NCBI RefSeq assembly: GCF_963675165.1
Contig: NC_087378.1
Location: 7,394,273-7,458,272, forward strand
Length of the DNA stretch: 64,000 nucleotides
Origin: Halichondria panicea
Taxonomy: Eukaryota > Porifera > Demospongiae > Suberitida > Halichondriidae
Reading direction: 5' to 3'
Shown: one piece after another, positions 1-12,642 of the stretch
Numbering within the stretch: the stretch's first letter is position 1
Layout of the letters: every line of letters starts with the position of its first letter
Translations under genes and position numbers: made by a program
The notes under the pieces: generated by a model
Told to the model about the DNA's origin: nothing
Database searches by the model: none
What the model saw: only the letters and a program-made list of their open reading frames with translations

Positions 1-206
1 TTCCTGTTCATATAGAATACCCAGATATCTACCCGACTCTAATTTGGTTCTTAAGATTAAAAGGTGCTGTGAACAAACGGCTGTCTGTAAATAATTATAA
101 CAAGTGCCTCAAAATTAAGCTTAATTCCCATGTCTAGTTATTGAGAAATGTATCGGGTTTCTCCACTGTTGGGGTTGATGAGGGTCTGAAGGAAGCTTGA
201 AGCTTA

Positions 207-3200
207 TCAAGTCAGATCCCCCGGGACCTCCGGCTTTTTGTCAGGATGCGGTGTGCATACGCACGAGTCTGAAGAGACTACAATGGCCATCAAAGTAAGC
301 AAAACTAGCCACGATGCTGCTTTAGTTAGCAATCCACAAATTGAATATCAAGAAAACGTGACTAGAAGAAAAGCTTATTGATCACGAGCAGCTGTAGCAG
401 TCTACACACACAGACACACAAACACACTACCATATACCTGCTTGCTTGCCATGTGCACCAAGGCTAGCATGGCCAGTGATGAACACTGAATATACCTATA
501 CTCATTTTTCAGGGCAAAGCTGAATGAACTGCTTAGAAAATGCATGCTCGGAGGCTAATACTCCTTAGAAAATGTTTCTGTAGAAATTTTTCCGCTACTC
601 GAACTCTAACCTTCTGATCTTGAGTCGAGGGCTTTACCCACTGGCTTCCAAGGGGGTTACAGGTGGCCAGTGGGTAAAGCACCACTTAAAGGGAGAGAGA
701 TTTATAACTATATATAAGATGCCAAAATACTGACAGTGGTAACCTAGCTTACCCCCGCAAATTGGTACAATTCCGGACCACACTCCATTCTTACAAGTCC
801 TTGTTAGTTCTCCTACTAAAATTCCAACATCACACTCGTACGTGGCAACTGTTTCGTATGGTCGACCATTAATCTCTGGGAAAAACTCAAAGTCGTATGA
901 GATGGAGCCACTGGAGAAAGCAGGTAGGTCAAGACAGGCACCTAAAGGGTGGGCAATCAACGTATCAAATTGAATGCCAAAAGCAACTGCGGAATGCAAG
1001 CTTGATTAGCCAGTAATCCGATGTATGCACTTCCATCAAGCTAATAATAACTGTTGCCAAGCAACTACATGCAGTGTATCATCCAGGGATGTCCCTAAGC
1101 GACTATAATAGTGACAATCACCATCAGTCCGTGAACCAGTCAAACTATACTTCATAAGTATGACAAGCACCAATACAATTATCTTTAACGTGGAGCTTTC
1201 AATTTGCATGCATTTACAATTATATTGGCCTCAATAGCCATTGCACACCCACACACTCACCTTGATCATCAATAATGGTTATGGTGTACCGAGTTCTGGG
1301 CAGGTAACAGTTCTCCATTGCAACACACTGCACAATCACCTCCACCACTTCCACTGGCTCTGAAATGGCATCATCCAAAATAGTGACTACGTATGGAACA
1401 CGAGGTAACGTGTCACCAGCTCTCCATCGCAGGTTGCCAATTTCAGTGGGCCCACCATTATTTTGTGGCTGAGGATCATTATAATCAGAACCTGCATGGA
1501 AGTCATTGATTAGCAATTATACAATAAACAATAACAAGACTTTACTGCGTAATGGTATGATCTAAATACCTGCTATGGCTGAGAGGTCTTGAGTGTCAGC
1601 AAATGCTCTACTACGCTCTGACTGATCACCACGGGTGATACTAAACATGAGATCGACCGTTCCAACAGTTTCCAGTACAACTTGATCCACTCCTCGAATC
1701 CAGGCCACTGCATAAACAAAGAGCAAAATGCATACAAATAATCACAAGAATTTTCTGGAAACTTACGTCCAACTGGCTCCATTTCAAAAGCCAAAGGATA
1801 AGCAAATGAAACTTCTCGAGCGTAGCCATATGCAAATCCCCAGAATGCTCCACCTTTAATGTTGTCATAAGAAATATCAACATTTCCTACGCCCAAAAAT
1901 CTGGTAGCTCCATAAGCACACACCTCATTTGAACCATTCACTTGACAGTTGATGGCTTCGTATTGGTCGGGAATGTATGTTTCTCCATTTACACGAAACC
2001 TCTGCCGATCTTGTGGGGAATTATCGAAGATGCGAGTGGGCAAGATGTAGCTTAGAAATCCCTGTAACTGAGTAGCCAAACTTGGGGCTGCACTGAGACT
2101 ATAACTATTCAAATAGGAGCTGGCTGGTGGTATATAAACGAGGGCTGGATCTCCAATCGGATTAAAAGGAAGTGGTGGATCCTGTATGTTTTGAAGGTTG
2201 TCAATCAAGTTTCCGAGTGTGTAAGCAGCCATAGTAACGGGTTGAGAGGACGTAACACAACAATAGGTCTGAGCATTCTGAGGTGTTAGGCACTCAGCGT
2301 ATTGTCCTGCACCCACTGTGGCCGAGTAAACACCATCTCCAGCGCTAACAAGTCCAACTCGATTATTCCCATCAGCTGAACTTGCTGCACACTCACAATT
2401 GATTGTTACTTGTGCTCCAGCAGAAACTGAGCCAATTCTGTACAGTTCACCGCTTTGTCTGACAGCAAAGGGAGCCACAAAAAACAGGTCACCGTATGTT
2501 GGATGAGGTGGCAATTGTTCTACAAGATAGTCGCAAGTTCCATCATCAGTAGGAGTTCCACATTGATGCCCAGAAAATACAGCCAATGGCTTGTCAGAAG
2601 TGATGATAGAGCCGGTAAGATCGTCAAGATTGCTAATCATCACAGTGTCAAAACGATTGAAAGCCCTCCCATAAGTTGCTTCGACTCGAGCATTTAGGTT
2701 GCCAGAATTCGGTAGCACCCAAGCGGGATGGGTTTGGATTTGGGAGGCTTGTACACTGACAGTAGTGTCATCTTGACAAGGAGTAAAGAGAAATCGACTC
2801 TCAAATTGCTCTCCACCGAATACACCAGATGAAAAGATAAAGTACTTGTAATTTCTAGCACCTGGAAACTCGACACAGTTAATAGCCATGTACGCATCAG
2901 TGGATACCAATTCATCACTAAACACATATATAGTGAGCTCATCGTTTGCATTTTCTGCTGTTACAAACAGTCCTTTTTGTCTGTCAGCTTCATCATTATC
3001 TCCATTGCCTTGCACGGCTATGTTTTGTTGGCCATTCCTTCCTGCTGGCAGATTAATGAAAGTGTATTCTCCACGTCGAGCGATTTCCGTGCGGGACCAT
3101 AGCCCAGATCCAGGAGAGGTCTCAGTGAATCCTAATCCATTCACTCCCGGCCATCGCGTCTCTAGTGTGAAAGTTGAGTTCTCCTGTTCAGTGGTGATAA

Positions 3201-5659
3201 AAAGACTGATTTGCTGTTGGGTGGTTGCTGCAGTTCGTGCGTGATTCTGCATGAAGGCCAGAGAAAATCTGCTTCCTCTGGTTTTTGGAGCATTAGGATC
3301 TGCAAGGGAAATTCACTTTAAATTTTCTAGCAGCTCTAATTATCAATGTGTTGCCCCACCCCTCTACCCCCTGGGAGGGGTTGGGCTAACATGTGGGATT
3401 TGACCATACCCCAGGTCAAATTCCCAACTCTTTGTAAATCATAGATAAACAAAAGAGGGATAGGCAACGCCCCACGTAATGCTAGGTAAATGCAGTGTGT
3501 GACGTCACACCCTCTGGTTGGAGGTGAGTTGCGCTCAAGAAAGTACACAATGATCCCTATATCTGCTTAGTTTTCTCGTAGGGGGACTAAAAGAGAAATT
3601 CAAAGCAATCATGCACACATACATCCAGCACTACTGATAGCTACAGCTGCTATGCTAGTGCAGAGCTTTCTTTTATTCAGCTTGATTTGTGTGAAAAAAC
3701 ACCAAATTGTCAGTTTATGTACCTCTATCTCCAATACGAAATAACATGTAGGTTTCACAGAATTAAAGTGTGTTTATAACTGCATGGAACAAATCATAAT
3801 AGCTAGCTCATAATGCAGTAAAGTATAGTGGCAGCACCATGAAACGTTTGTCCGAAGTCCAGAAAGTTTGCGTACATCTCCTGCTCTGACTGTACATGGT
3901 AATCTAGTTTTAAGTGCTCTAAGACACAGCTTATATGTATTAGAAAGTGGAACACAAGTATCTTTATCTGTCTTGTTTGATCGATGAGATGGCATTTGAA
4001 GGACTTGGGAACAGACCTGTTATGGTTTGTAGAGAGTACTGGCACCCCCACTTCCTCATCACTTTGCATAAGTAGCTCTTAAAAGATTAATAGCCTATAT
4101 GTCTATCTGCATGGTCTCCTCAAGAGCACAGTTGGCTATAATACTACAAACTATTTACTGACATTTTGAGTGCACACACCCATTTTTGCTCATTACACGC
4201 CCTTTTTTTAGCAACTAGCCTCATCCAACGGAAATGCTGGGTGTTGCCTAGTCTCATGAATCAGCCTGCCTTGGGAGAGTCAGTCTGACCACTTTAGTTA
4301 GAGGTCATTCCAAAATGGAATGTTAATTGTCATTACGTCAGTGTCAAAACCAGAAGAATTCAATTACGTCCAACGCATGCAAAAGGTCAACTGCGAACGC
4401 TTAACTAGCAGCTATGAATTTTATTTGACTTGCTCCAAGAACGTTGCTAAAAGAACAAGAAAAAGATTGCACGGCACTAGTGCAGTCAACTCAACCATAG
4501 ATAGAGCAAAGAGGGATTGGCAACAAAATCGACCTCGAATAACCATCCGTGTTGCCCCGGCGTTACTCGAGGCTGTCTACTTCAACGTAGGAAGACAGCC
4601 TCGAGTAAAGCACAGGCTGGGAATGGTTGAGGAGACAACTGATTGTCTTATTGCCAGTATAACAATCCTGATGCTGATTTTAGACTTCATTTCCATGCTT
4701 GAGGCTATATGTGATCCAGGACACTACTTAGTTAGACAATCTTATATTATAGGCATAAAAAACCGGTGAAAAGAGGTGAAAAAAGCGCTATGTACCTGTA
4801 GCTCTTTCTCAACAATCTAGAAACAATTTTGGGAATTTCCACATAATACACATCACATCATCAAGAAGCATGGAAATGAAGTTTTGGGGGGTCTTAGAAA
4901 GCTCTGTGTAAGGCCTCAAACATAAAAAAGTGTTTCGCGGCGTTACGGTGGGGGACAACACGCATCGTTTCAGGATTAAGCCACACCCCCTGCACAAAAG
5001 TCTACGTTTTAACTTCCGTTGCCAATCCCTCTCTTCTTTATCTATGACTCAACTTACTATAGCTCCTTGACTGGCTAACAGTAGCCACAGTTAGGCTTAC
5101 TAGCGCTAGCTATAAATGCGTCCTACTGTAGAGAACGCATACGCTTTTTGTCATTCTTTATTTCCTTTAATTTTATCAATCCTTGATCTGATTGGTCAGG
5201 TCGGAATTCCGACCTGGCCAAAAAAGTTCAGACTAAAGTGCTCAGACGGACTATCCCAGGGCGGCTGATGATGAGGCTATAGGCGTTGCCTATCTCTCTC
5301 TTTCGTTTATCTATGTTCAAATCCTCCAATTTGGCCCCCCAGTCAACACGGGGGGTTTTGAGCCTCAAGCAGTTGCACACATCCAGTATATGAGGCCAAC
5401 ATTTCAAGAGTCAAAATCCTTGTATGTCCCGAGGTGGGGGGGTGGGGGGTGGGGCAACACATTAATAGGTGCATTAATTACATTATAAGGTAAATAAAAT
5501 TACTATGTAAAGATACAGCTGATAGAAATGCATGCACATAGACTATACAAGACTATACGTACTGATATCCAGAGTGAGGTCATCACCAGCTCCAAGTGCA
5601 CTATGAAGGAGGACAGACAATAGGAACATGCCACACAAACTCAGTTGTGACGTAGCCAT
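207..5659 (-). CDS. Secreted IgGFc-binding / Calx-beta / sushi protein
   Basis: Exons in transcript order: 5563-5659, 1767-3299, 1570-1707, 1261-1491, 753-941 and a tentative last exon 207-268. Exon 1 encodes a clean signal peptide (MATSQLSLCGMF..., cleaved near SALGA). The large second exon matches the IgGFc-binding N-terminal domain family (motifs such as VFSDELVSTDAYMAIN and VMISNLDDLTGSIITSDKP). Exons 3-4 encode a Calx-beta domain (VPYVVTILDDAISEPVEV). Exon 5 is a phase 1-1 sushi/CCP module (four Cys, ending CKNGVWSGIVPICGG). Splice phases agree throughout; adding 207-268, which ends in TGA, closes a 749-residue frame, but that last exon is short and least certain, so the gene may continue off the left edge. 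The protein is presumably extracellular, in adhesion or mucus-type binding; the ligand is unknown. Intron 1 (3300-5562) is filled with nested DNA transposons. Confidence 0.8.
3345..5463. mobile_element. Nested miniature DNA transposons in intron 1 of the IgGFc gene
   Basis: Four inverted-repeat pairs lie inside one another. Outer pair: AATGTGTTGCCCCACCC at 3345 against its complement ending at 5463. Second pair: CATAGATAAAC..GGCAACGCC at 3438-3472 against 5283-5316. Third: about 50 bp starting TAGTCTCATGAATCAGC at 4249 against a degenerate complement ending at 5281. Innermost: CATAGAT at 4496 against ATCTATG ending at 5046. No transposase reading frame is visible, so all look non-autonomous. 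The order suggests successive insertions. The family names are not known to me. Confidence 0.75.
4496..5046. mobile_element. Innermost DNA transposon copy with target duplication
   Basis: The ends are inverted (CATAGATAGAGC... / ...TTTATCTATG) and the copy is flanked by a direct repeat ACTCAAC at 4489-4495 and 5047-5053. A second copy of the host element at 6015-6404 has the uninterrupted sequence (TCAACTCAACTTACTATAG), so it serves as an empty site and proves insertion. The copy carries a near-perfect 16-bp hairpin at 4563-4578/4593-4608. It is about 550 bp long with no transposase. Confidence 0.8.
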
Positions 5660-6014
5660 ATAGTCAAAATCTTACAATGAATGGCTATCTGGCTCACTGT
5701 AGCTATATCTATATAGACCAAGGCCAAAGAGGCTTACAAAGAGAAGAGGGCATGAGCTAATCATAGAAACTATGATTAAATCTATCTGTGGTTTTATTGC
5801 ATCCGGTGTGGTTGTTTTAATTAACAGGAAATGAGATTTTACAGGAAGTATATGTCACAATAATGAATAATGATCACCTCCCTCCCTCAGTAGTAGTGAG
5901 GTGATTCCCAAACCAGAAACAAGATAACATTGGCCATCTAAAGCTCATGTGTCTGACTACAGCCATACAAAAGTAAATTTGTAGTTTCTTAGGCGCCTTC
6001 TGCTTGGAATTTGG

Positions 6015-6404
6015 TAGTCTCATGAATCAGCCGCCCTGTGAGAGTCCGTCTGAGCACTTTAGTCCGAAGGTCATTGCACAATGAATTTTAATTGTCATTA
6101 CGTCAGTGTCAAAACCAAAAGAATCCAACGCATGCAAAAGGTCAACCGCGAACACTTGACTAGCAGCTATGAATTTTTGTTTGACTTCCTCCAAGAACGT
6201 TGCTAAAAGATAAAGAAAAGGTTGCACAGCACTATAGTGCAGTCAACTCAACTTACTATAGCTCCTTGACTGGCTAACAGTAGCCACAGTTAGGCTGACT
6301 AGCGCTAGCTATAAATGCGTCCTACTGTATAGAACGCATACGCTTCTTGTCATTCTATATTTCCTTCAATCCGATTGGTCAGGTCAGAATTCCAATCTGA
6401 CCTG
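6015..6404 (+). mobile_element. Second copy of the TAGTCTCATGAATCAGC element, right end missing
   Basis: This stretch repeats 4249-4495 and then 5047-5215 closely, including the left inverted repeat, the ACTCAACTTACTATAGC junction and the internal palindrome around GGTCAGGT..AATTCC. After about 6404 the match stops, so the right inverted repeat is lost. It lies in the intergenic space upstream of the IgGFc gene. Confidence 0.75.
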
Positions 6405-6949
6405 CTCACTGCTCACTGTTTCGAAGAAGTGACAACCTTTTTTTAGGTAAAATTTAACAGCCTTTGACCCGCTCAGAGCCCTGTGCCACTGGAACCCCCC
6501 TTTCAAGAATCTTAGATCCGCCACTCGTTTGTTATGAATATAATTAATTATTAATCTAAATCATGCACTTCCGCTTTTTGAGGAAGTTGGGTGTGTGTTT
6601 TCAATGAATATCATTGTCATTAATATTGGACCAATCACTCTGTCCCTGCTGCGCACGCATGGGGTAATTACTAACCATCTCCAGGTTGCCCACAAAAATA
6701 AACTTTTTTTAAATTACTTGCAATGCTCGCACTGTTGACCTCCCTAAGGAGACCTAAACTCGCAAGCCACTCCCTTTTCTCTGATTGGACGGGGCGTAAG
6801 AAAAGAGAGTGGTGACTCTGGGCTACAGCTTGTGTATCTCAGGAATGCTATTAGGTAGTAATGTCACGTGCAATTTATTTTATTCTGACGCGTCAAAGCA
6901 GAGTCAAAGATGGTATCAAGGGGCTATCAAACGCCATTGGTGATGTTAC

Positions 6950-7112
6950 CGTATAGCGGGTAGTTTCTTTAACTTAAACGGTGATTTTCGAGGTAAAAAT
7001 TTCATTGCATTGCCTGCGTTCTGGTAAACCACGCCTACGTTTTCGTGGACAAACTTTGTGGAGGTCAGTTTGCCCGAGAATGTTTTACCCCACGAAAATT
7101 ACCCGCTATACG
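6950..7112. mobile_element. MITE, CGTATAGCGGGTA family, copy 1
   Basis: The ends are inverted: CGTATAGCGGGTA at 6950 and TACCCGCTATACG ending at 7112. The interior includes CCACGCCTACGTTTTCGTGG. Related copies are at 33663-33868 and 43326-43488. There is no coding capacity. Confidence 0.75.
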
Positions 7113-7186
7113 ATAGTAGTGGTATGTAATAATTAAAGAAACTACATGTGCTAGCTACGTAGCTGTTTTGCATAATAATAACTAAC

Positions 7187-7276
7187 TTTCTGCACATCCA
7201 GCGTAACATTGAGCCCTCTGTACAGCGTCATCCCTCGTCAGTGAGGGGTGGGCCGGGAGAGACGGAGGAACACACT
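7187..7276 (-). CDS. Orphan Cys-rich exon (possible)
   Basis: On the minus strand a 90-bp stretch is bounded by an acceptor (ATATTCTTCAG) and a donor-like GTTAGT, phase 1 at both ends. It reads E-CVPPSLPAHPSLTRDD then AVQRAQCYAGCAE, with paired cysteines as in short extracellular modules. No partner exons could be tied to it; the nearest minus-strand start (8073) and the IgGFc gene do not clearly connect. It may be a relic of a secreted or adhesion gene or a chance open frame. Confidence 0.25.
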
Positions 7277-7532
7277 CTGAAGAATATGAAGTAACAATTA
7301 CACTGATATAGTGCCCCTGGCTGTTATAATACGTATTTTTTATTTGACAAACTAATAGTGAAAGCGGTTGAATAACGGTGCACAAGCTATTGCATAATAA
7401 TCATTCATAGCTTATAAGTATGCCACGGTTTTTGTTCAAGATCGCAATTGGCTTGTGAACGCTACAAGCTTATGCCGTGCAAGGCATAGGATGCCTTCAG
7501 CAACAGCATTCTCCAAGGCCTATTACCACTGC

Positions 7533-7825
7533 CAGTGGCATAGCCAGGATTTTGGGAAGGGAAGGGCTCAAATCCATTGAGCAGGGCCAGAGCAGGCGCT
7601 AAATAGCTTGGAATTTTACCTAAAAAAAAGGTCATCACTTTTCATCAGCAGTAAGCATGCGCAGTAGATGACCATGCCCACATTTCCATCATTCTAGTAA
7701 CTACGCATGCAGTGCAGTGCAGAATAGATTGACAGATCAAGGTGATTCAAGCTGGTTTGGAGTTGATGAAACACAAAAGGGGGGGCTCTATAGCCCCCGT
7801 CAGCCCACCTCTGCCTACGCCACTG
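7533..7825. mobile_element. MITE with CAGTGGC/GCCACTG ends
   Basis: The ends are inverted (CAGTGGCATAGCC / CCTACGCCACTG, one mismatch over 12) and the element is bracketed by a short direct repeat ACTGC. Such CAGTGGCGTAGCC ends are frequent in hAT-like non-autonomous elements; this family placement is tentative. There is no coding sequence. Confidence 0.6.
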
Positions 7826-9177
7826 ACTGCATGGGCTTAATATGCACCATGACCAAAGTTACAATGACACTTACGTATGGACAAACGAACAGTGCTGATT
7901 CTAGTTTGTAGATTATAGATATACCACAATACTACTTCTTATACACAGTTCAAATTATAAGTCTGATCACATACTCAGTGGATTCCTTCCAGATCCATTT
8001 TCTCCGCTATATTCTCCACTTTCTCGTCTCCACTGTCATCCGTAGTGAACAGCTGATCAGCCATATTGTCATCCATAGTCTCAGTGTGGCATAAGCAGCT
8101 TGCAAAAAATTACAGCACCAAGACAAATCCACACAACAGATGCAGTTCCATTTTAGTTCAGCTCCTTGCCTGTTGATTTTGCTTGCAGTCCCAGGCATGC
8201 AGTCTTTAATGTAGCTAAGCTAGTATTAGTTTATAGTCTTGAAACTACTATGATTTTTGTACGCCTGGTTTCTATAGCTATAGGTCTCTTAGAGCAGCAG
8301 GGTCACTAGAAACAGGAAGCAAATTCTACATGTAAAGTGCAGGCGCAACATGTCACTGGCAATTAGATGGTCATTGGATCCACAGAGAATAAGCAGGACT
8401 TCATGTACTCCTGGAATAAAATATAAGCCTATACAGATCGTAAAAATTATGTGGCTGTTTTCAATGTTACTCCAAATCTATATACATGCATGTACATGCA
8501 GTGAAACCTCTACCAGAGATTATACAAAAATGGGGAGTACGAGTATAATGATCGAAGACATAATATTATGCAATTAATGATATAATAACGTCGATAATGT
8601 GACGATAAATTGGGCACATACTTATGAACGGGAATGCATGATTTGAGAATAAATGACTACGTAGTTTCAAAGCATGCTTGGTGAAATCGCAATTACAGTG
8701 AATGTTTCGAAAAGTGAAAAATGGACATAAACTTCTTTGTACTTGTATATATAACCATACAGAATAGTCAGGTATAAGAAAAAGGGTTTGGAAACCACTG
8801 CAAACTATAAAACATTTGTTATGCTCTGCATGTACTTAAATCTTATACAATTTGTGGAGGGACACCTAGAACACTAACTTATTTTTTAACCTCTTTTTTA
8901 CTTTCACTTGTTTTTGTATAATCAACCTCTTAAAGTTTGAAAAAAAAAAAAAAAAATCTTATACAATCAAAATGCTCTGAGTAAAATTTACAGAGCTCCA
9001 CCCCCTCACCAACAACAAAACCCCATCGACAGAACCAACCATTGATTCAAATACCAAGTGTTTGTTTGCACCTCAACCAAACATTTCTCTCGTGTATTGT
9101 ACAATAATTATTATAATTATACCCACAACATGACTACAGCGGGTGAAACACAAACTGCAAAAGTGATGAGACAATAA
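7826..9177. other. Intergenic stretch without a confident gene
   Basis: A minus-strand 33-codon frame starts at ATG 8073 and meets TGA at 7975-7977 with a GTATGT donor beside it; it could be a first exon but nothing joins to it. An A-run of about 16 bases lies at 8940. I found no domain match or RNA gene here. Confidence 0.4.
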
Positions 9178-11224
9178 CTAAACATGTGCTATATGCTGTG
9201 AATTTAAAAAATCGTCTAAAAATAATTCTTCTTCACCATAAATAGAAATCCTATCAAACGATAGTACCTTTGATTTGCTTGAGTCTTTTCTGCATTTTAT
9301 AGTTACTATAACGAAAATTACAGTCAATGTCACCACTATCAGACAAACACCAACAACGGCCAGAATCACAAAGTAGACACGTATTTCCACAATTTGGACA
9401 CCTGCAGAAAATAAAATTTATATTTATACCAACTGTTCAAATAAAGTTTAAAGGAGACATGTGATCGACTCGTCTACCACTTGGAAGCTTCACCACCACA
9501 CATGTACATTTTTGTACATTGTCTTGCAAACAAACTTTTGGGCACACAAATTTATGGCAATACATAAACAGCGGACAACTCACTGGTAGAAACATTTGTA
9601 GTGTGAGCATTTGGAGGTACCGTTTCTGTCGAAGTTGCCATGGTACCTAAAGTGTAACACAGTTATCATTCACACAGTACACAATGCAGTACACAGCATT
9701 ACCTTCTGTATTGCTGTGTGCATCTGGTGACGACGGTCCACCTGTATTCAATGTCACTGCACAAGGAAACAAAAAGCGGTTATAGCTATTAATCAGGGAC
9801 TGTTTCAGCTGCCATAACTTGAATTCCGTGGATGCAATTTCACCAATTAATTTTTACTGAAAGATTAGAAAGAACCTTTCAAATGGTGTTGTCAAAGTTC
9901 GTATTTGAGAGATAAAACTATTTACCAATTTGGCCATACCAAATGGATTATATAGCCCATGGTCCAATAACAAAAATTAATGATGGTCCCGACGAACTTC
10001 TGGACTTAACACATCATTTTAAAGATCTCTTTAGACACAATGATACTAAAGTTGTGGCTGTTGAAAGATGTTCAACTACAACCCCCCCCCCCCCCCCCAT
10101 TTAAGGAATTATGTATTTCAAAGGGCTACAAAACATACGCACTCAAACATTTGCTAACAAAACAGGCCCATTTAAAAATCACCAAGGCAATAGCTCAGGT
10201 CATGCTTCTTTGCGAGAATGGATTCGAGCTAGAGCAATCACTGATTTTATATGATAACCTCATAATTGGTTTACCTGTGACGTTGAAAGTCTTTATTAAA
10301 TCGTTTTCAGCATTATTCAGACGCACTCTCAGTTCATATAAACCACTGCTGTTGACATTCACATGACCAATATTCAGGTTGAAACTATGATGTCCTGTTT
10401 CATTATCATCACTGTGTATCATACTGATGTTGATGCCTTCAGAAGAGCTTGACGTCTTGAAATTGTAGAACCATATTACATATCCCTGATAAAGTAGTTT
10501 TATGTAGTGTACCGTCTCAGAATGACATCCTCCACCTCCAACAAACGAAAGTGTCGTGTTAAGAAACAGTTCATTATTATTTATAATGTTTAATGATTCT
10601 GATGTACAGCTTGAGACACTACCAACATCATCATTATTTGCACTGTCTTTTGTACCACAAGAAAATGTAGGCCGACCTGCAGAGGAGTAGAGATAGTCCA
10701 ATGAATGGAACTACAGTACAGCTAGAATTGACATAATTTATATACTTCGCCAGATTGCCGGAGTTAGAGTTAGAGTTAGTGGCCTCTTGCTAACTATACG
10801 TACCTTTGACAGTGATGCATGGAGAGGCGTTGAGCAGTGATTGCTCTACCCCGTTAAACACACAGTAATACTTCCCCTCATGTCTGACGTTGATGTTGAT
10901 GAGGTGTAGTGTGTCTGCCTCTAAAATAAAGTGAGGATCATCTGGTGAGATCATGTGAGAGGAATCGTACGACCCTCCATTGGGAACTCTGTAGTATACA
11001 CAACCATCCATCAAGTCTCCATGGATAGACCACTCAATTGTAAAATTTGTACCAAAGTCAACCTCTGTGTGAAAATGTATAGTTTAACAAACATAATTAG
11101 AGCAATCAAAAATGCTACCTTTTGGTTGGGAGCATTGGTTCAATAAAGAGCATTGTGTAGCAGAAACCATTAAGCAGAAGTTACTAATAGTTGAGAAGAC
11201 ACTGAGTATCAAAAGCGTGAGCAT
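9178..11224 (-). CDS. Single-pass Ig-type membrane receptor
   Basis: Six exons: 11119-11224, 10804-11064, 10275-10676, 9703-9756, 9584-9646, 9178-9401; the frame closes at 369 residues with every junction phase 1. Exon 1 gives a signal peptide (MLTLLILSVFSTISNFCLMV). Exon 2 is an Ig-like domain ending in the diagnostic EGKYYCVFNG. Exon 3 is a second, weaker Ig-like domain (NVNSSGLYELRVRL) with several N-glycosylation sequons. Exons 4-5 form a Ser/Thr/Pro stalk. Exon 6 carries the transmembrane helix (YFVILAVVGVCLIVVTLTVI) and a 40-residue tail containing SIYGEEELF. A 5' untranslated exon probably ends at the donor near 12372 and joins the acceptor near 11240. The ligand is unknown. It differs from the ZU5 receptors further right in lacking any intracellular domain. 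Confidence 0.8.
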
Positions 11225-12642
11225 TCTTCCTCCAGTTTAATCTGCACATAGTTGAAACAAAGTGAAAACGAATATGACAGTATCACATGACATGTATAGT
11301 ACATGACGTAATGAGCTGTCTTAGAAGAATGCATTCTTAGATGACCAAACAATCATTACAGTATGTGTGGAAATGTCCAATATGACAAACAATACAACGA
11401 TGTTCCCTACAAGAAGGAAAACATCTCATGCAACCTCGGTATAATTATACTAAGGGAAAATATCGCAAATCCCTTCTTGCATGAACACAATACCAGTAGG
11501 TCTGTTGACTGTTTTCACTTTACGTCAATGAAAAACAATGCTCTGAAATGTCAAACAAGAACTGTACGACACAACCAGGTGTTTATGACGACAGTTTATT
11601 TAAAATAATGTTCCAAACTGAAAGTAATCTATATCCAAGCTCTACTCAAAAAGTGCAATGTACACACGATTCAGGATTCTATAGTGTATACGTTTCTATC
11701 AGTAGTTATGTTGGAGTAGCTACTAATCAAATACAATACATGCATCTACTGATAGAGTGTACACAAACAATACAAGTAGTATAGCAATGCAAGGACGGTA
11801 TATAGATCTACTAAGTCTACTCAATGCACCATATTAAAACACCCAGGCACACACATGCAGTCGGACTACATGTTTCGAGTTGGGTACACCACAACAAACA
11901 TTAAGGCTAGCTAGTGAGTGGGGGTTATAATTATTTGTATACAGGCGTACTGTTTATGCTAGCTAATAGGCCCACATTAATTGATGTTTACACAAGCACC
12001 CACAATGTTTGGTAGTCACAATGGGTCGCATATACTCATGATTTTGACCTAGAGAGCATGCACTTGTGTTAACATGTAAGGTGCCTGTGTAGTATCACAC
12101 TGGAACTATATAGCAGAACTATAGCAGTACTCAAGAGAAACCTTGTAGACTTTAGAACTGATGTATGCACTGTGTATTTTATGTGCTTGTAGCAAGACTG
12201 ACATGATGCAGCTTCAGTCGAGTCAAACAAGCACTTCCACTCATGTGTACATTACAGCAATGACATAGCTCCTCAGGCATGCAGTGTGTGAGGTCTAGCT
12301 ATAGCCTTTTCAATGCAATGCCTACTACATCAAGCAAGCTAGTATATGCATTGCATGCTAGCATTCACTTACTTGACAACCTTGGTATCAGCTACAAGTG
12401 TCTCTTGACTTGACTAGACTCGACTAAGCAATGCAAACATTGAAAGGCGATGCATGAGCTTATAAAGAATTTTAGACGTGACATTAAAAGGGAAAATCCC
12501 TTAACTTTATTATCAAACCCACAACACAGTGGTACAGTATTATAAAAGAACACGAACACATAATTAAAGAGCATTGTCTGTATAACTATTTAGCATAATA
12601 TACACATCCACATTAAGTGTTAGTATCAGTTCTTTCTGTCCC
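11225..12642. other. 5' leader intron and intergenic stretch
   Basis: This spans the probable leader intron (about 11240-12372) of the Ig receptor, its likely 5' exon and promoter (about 12373-12480), and the 3' side of the LITAF gene. The open frames here (for example 11363-11784) show no domain, and the codon pattern is not coding-like. Nothing else is recognisable. Confidence 0.4.

Noticed and set aside
4320-4769. 149-codon plus-strand open frame in the transposon nest
   Set aside because: It spans the boundary of two elements and matches no transposase or host domain; the related element copy at 6015 has no equivalent frame.
11363-11784. Overlapping plus-strand frames
   Set aside because: They lie in the leader intron of the Ig receptor and show no domain or coding-like pattern.
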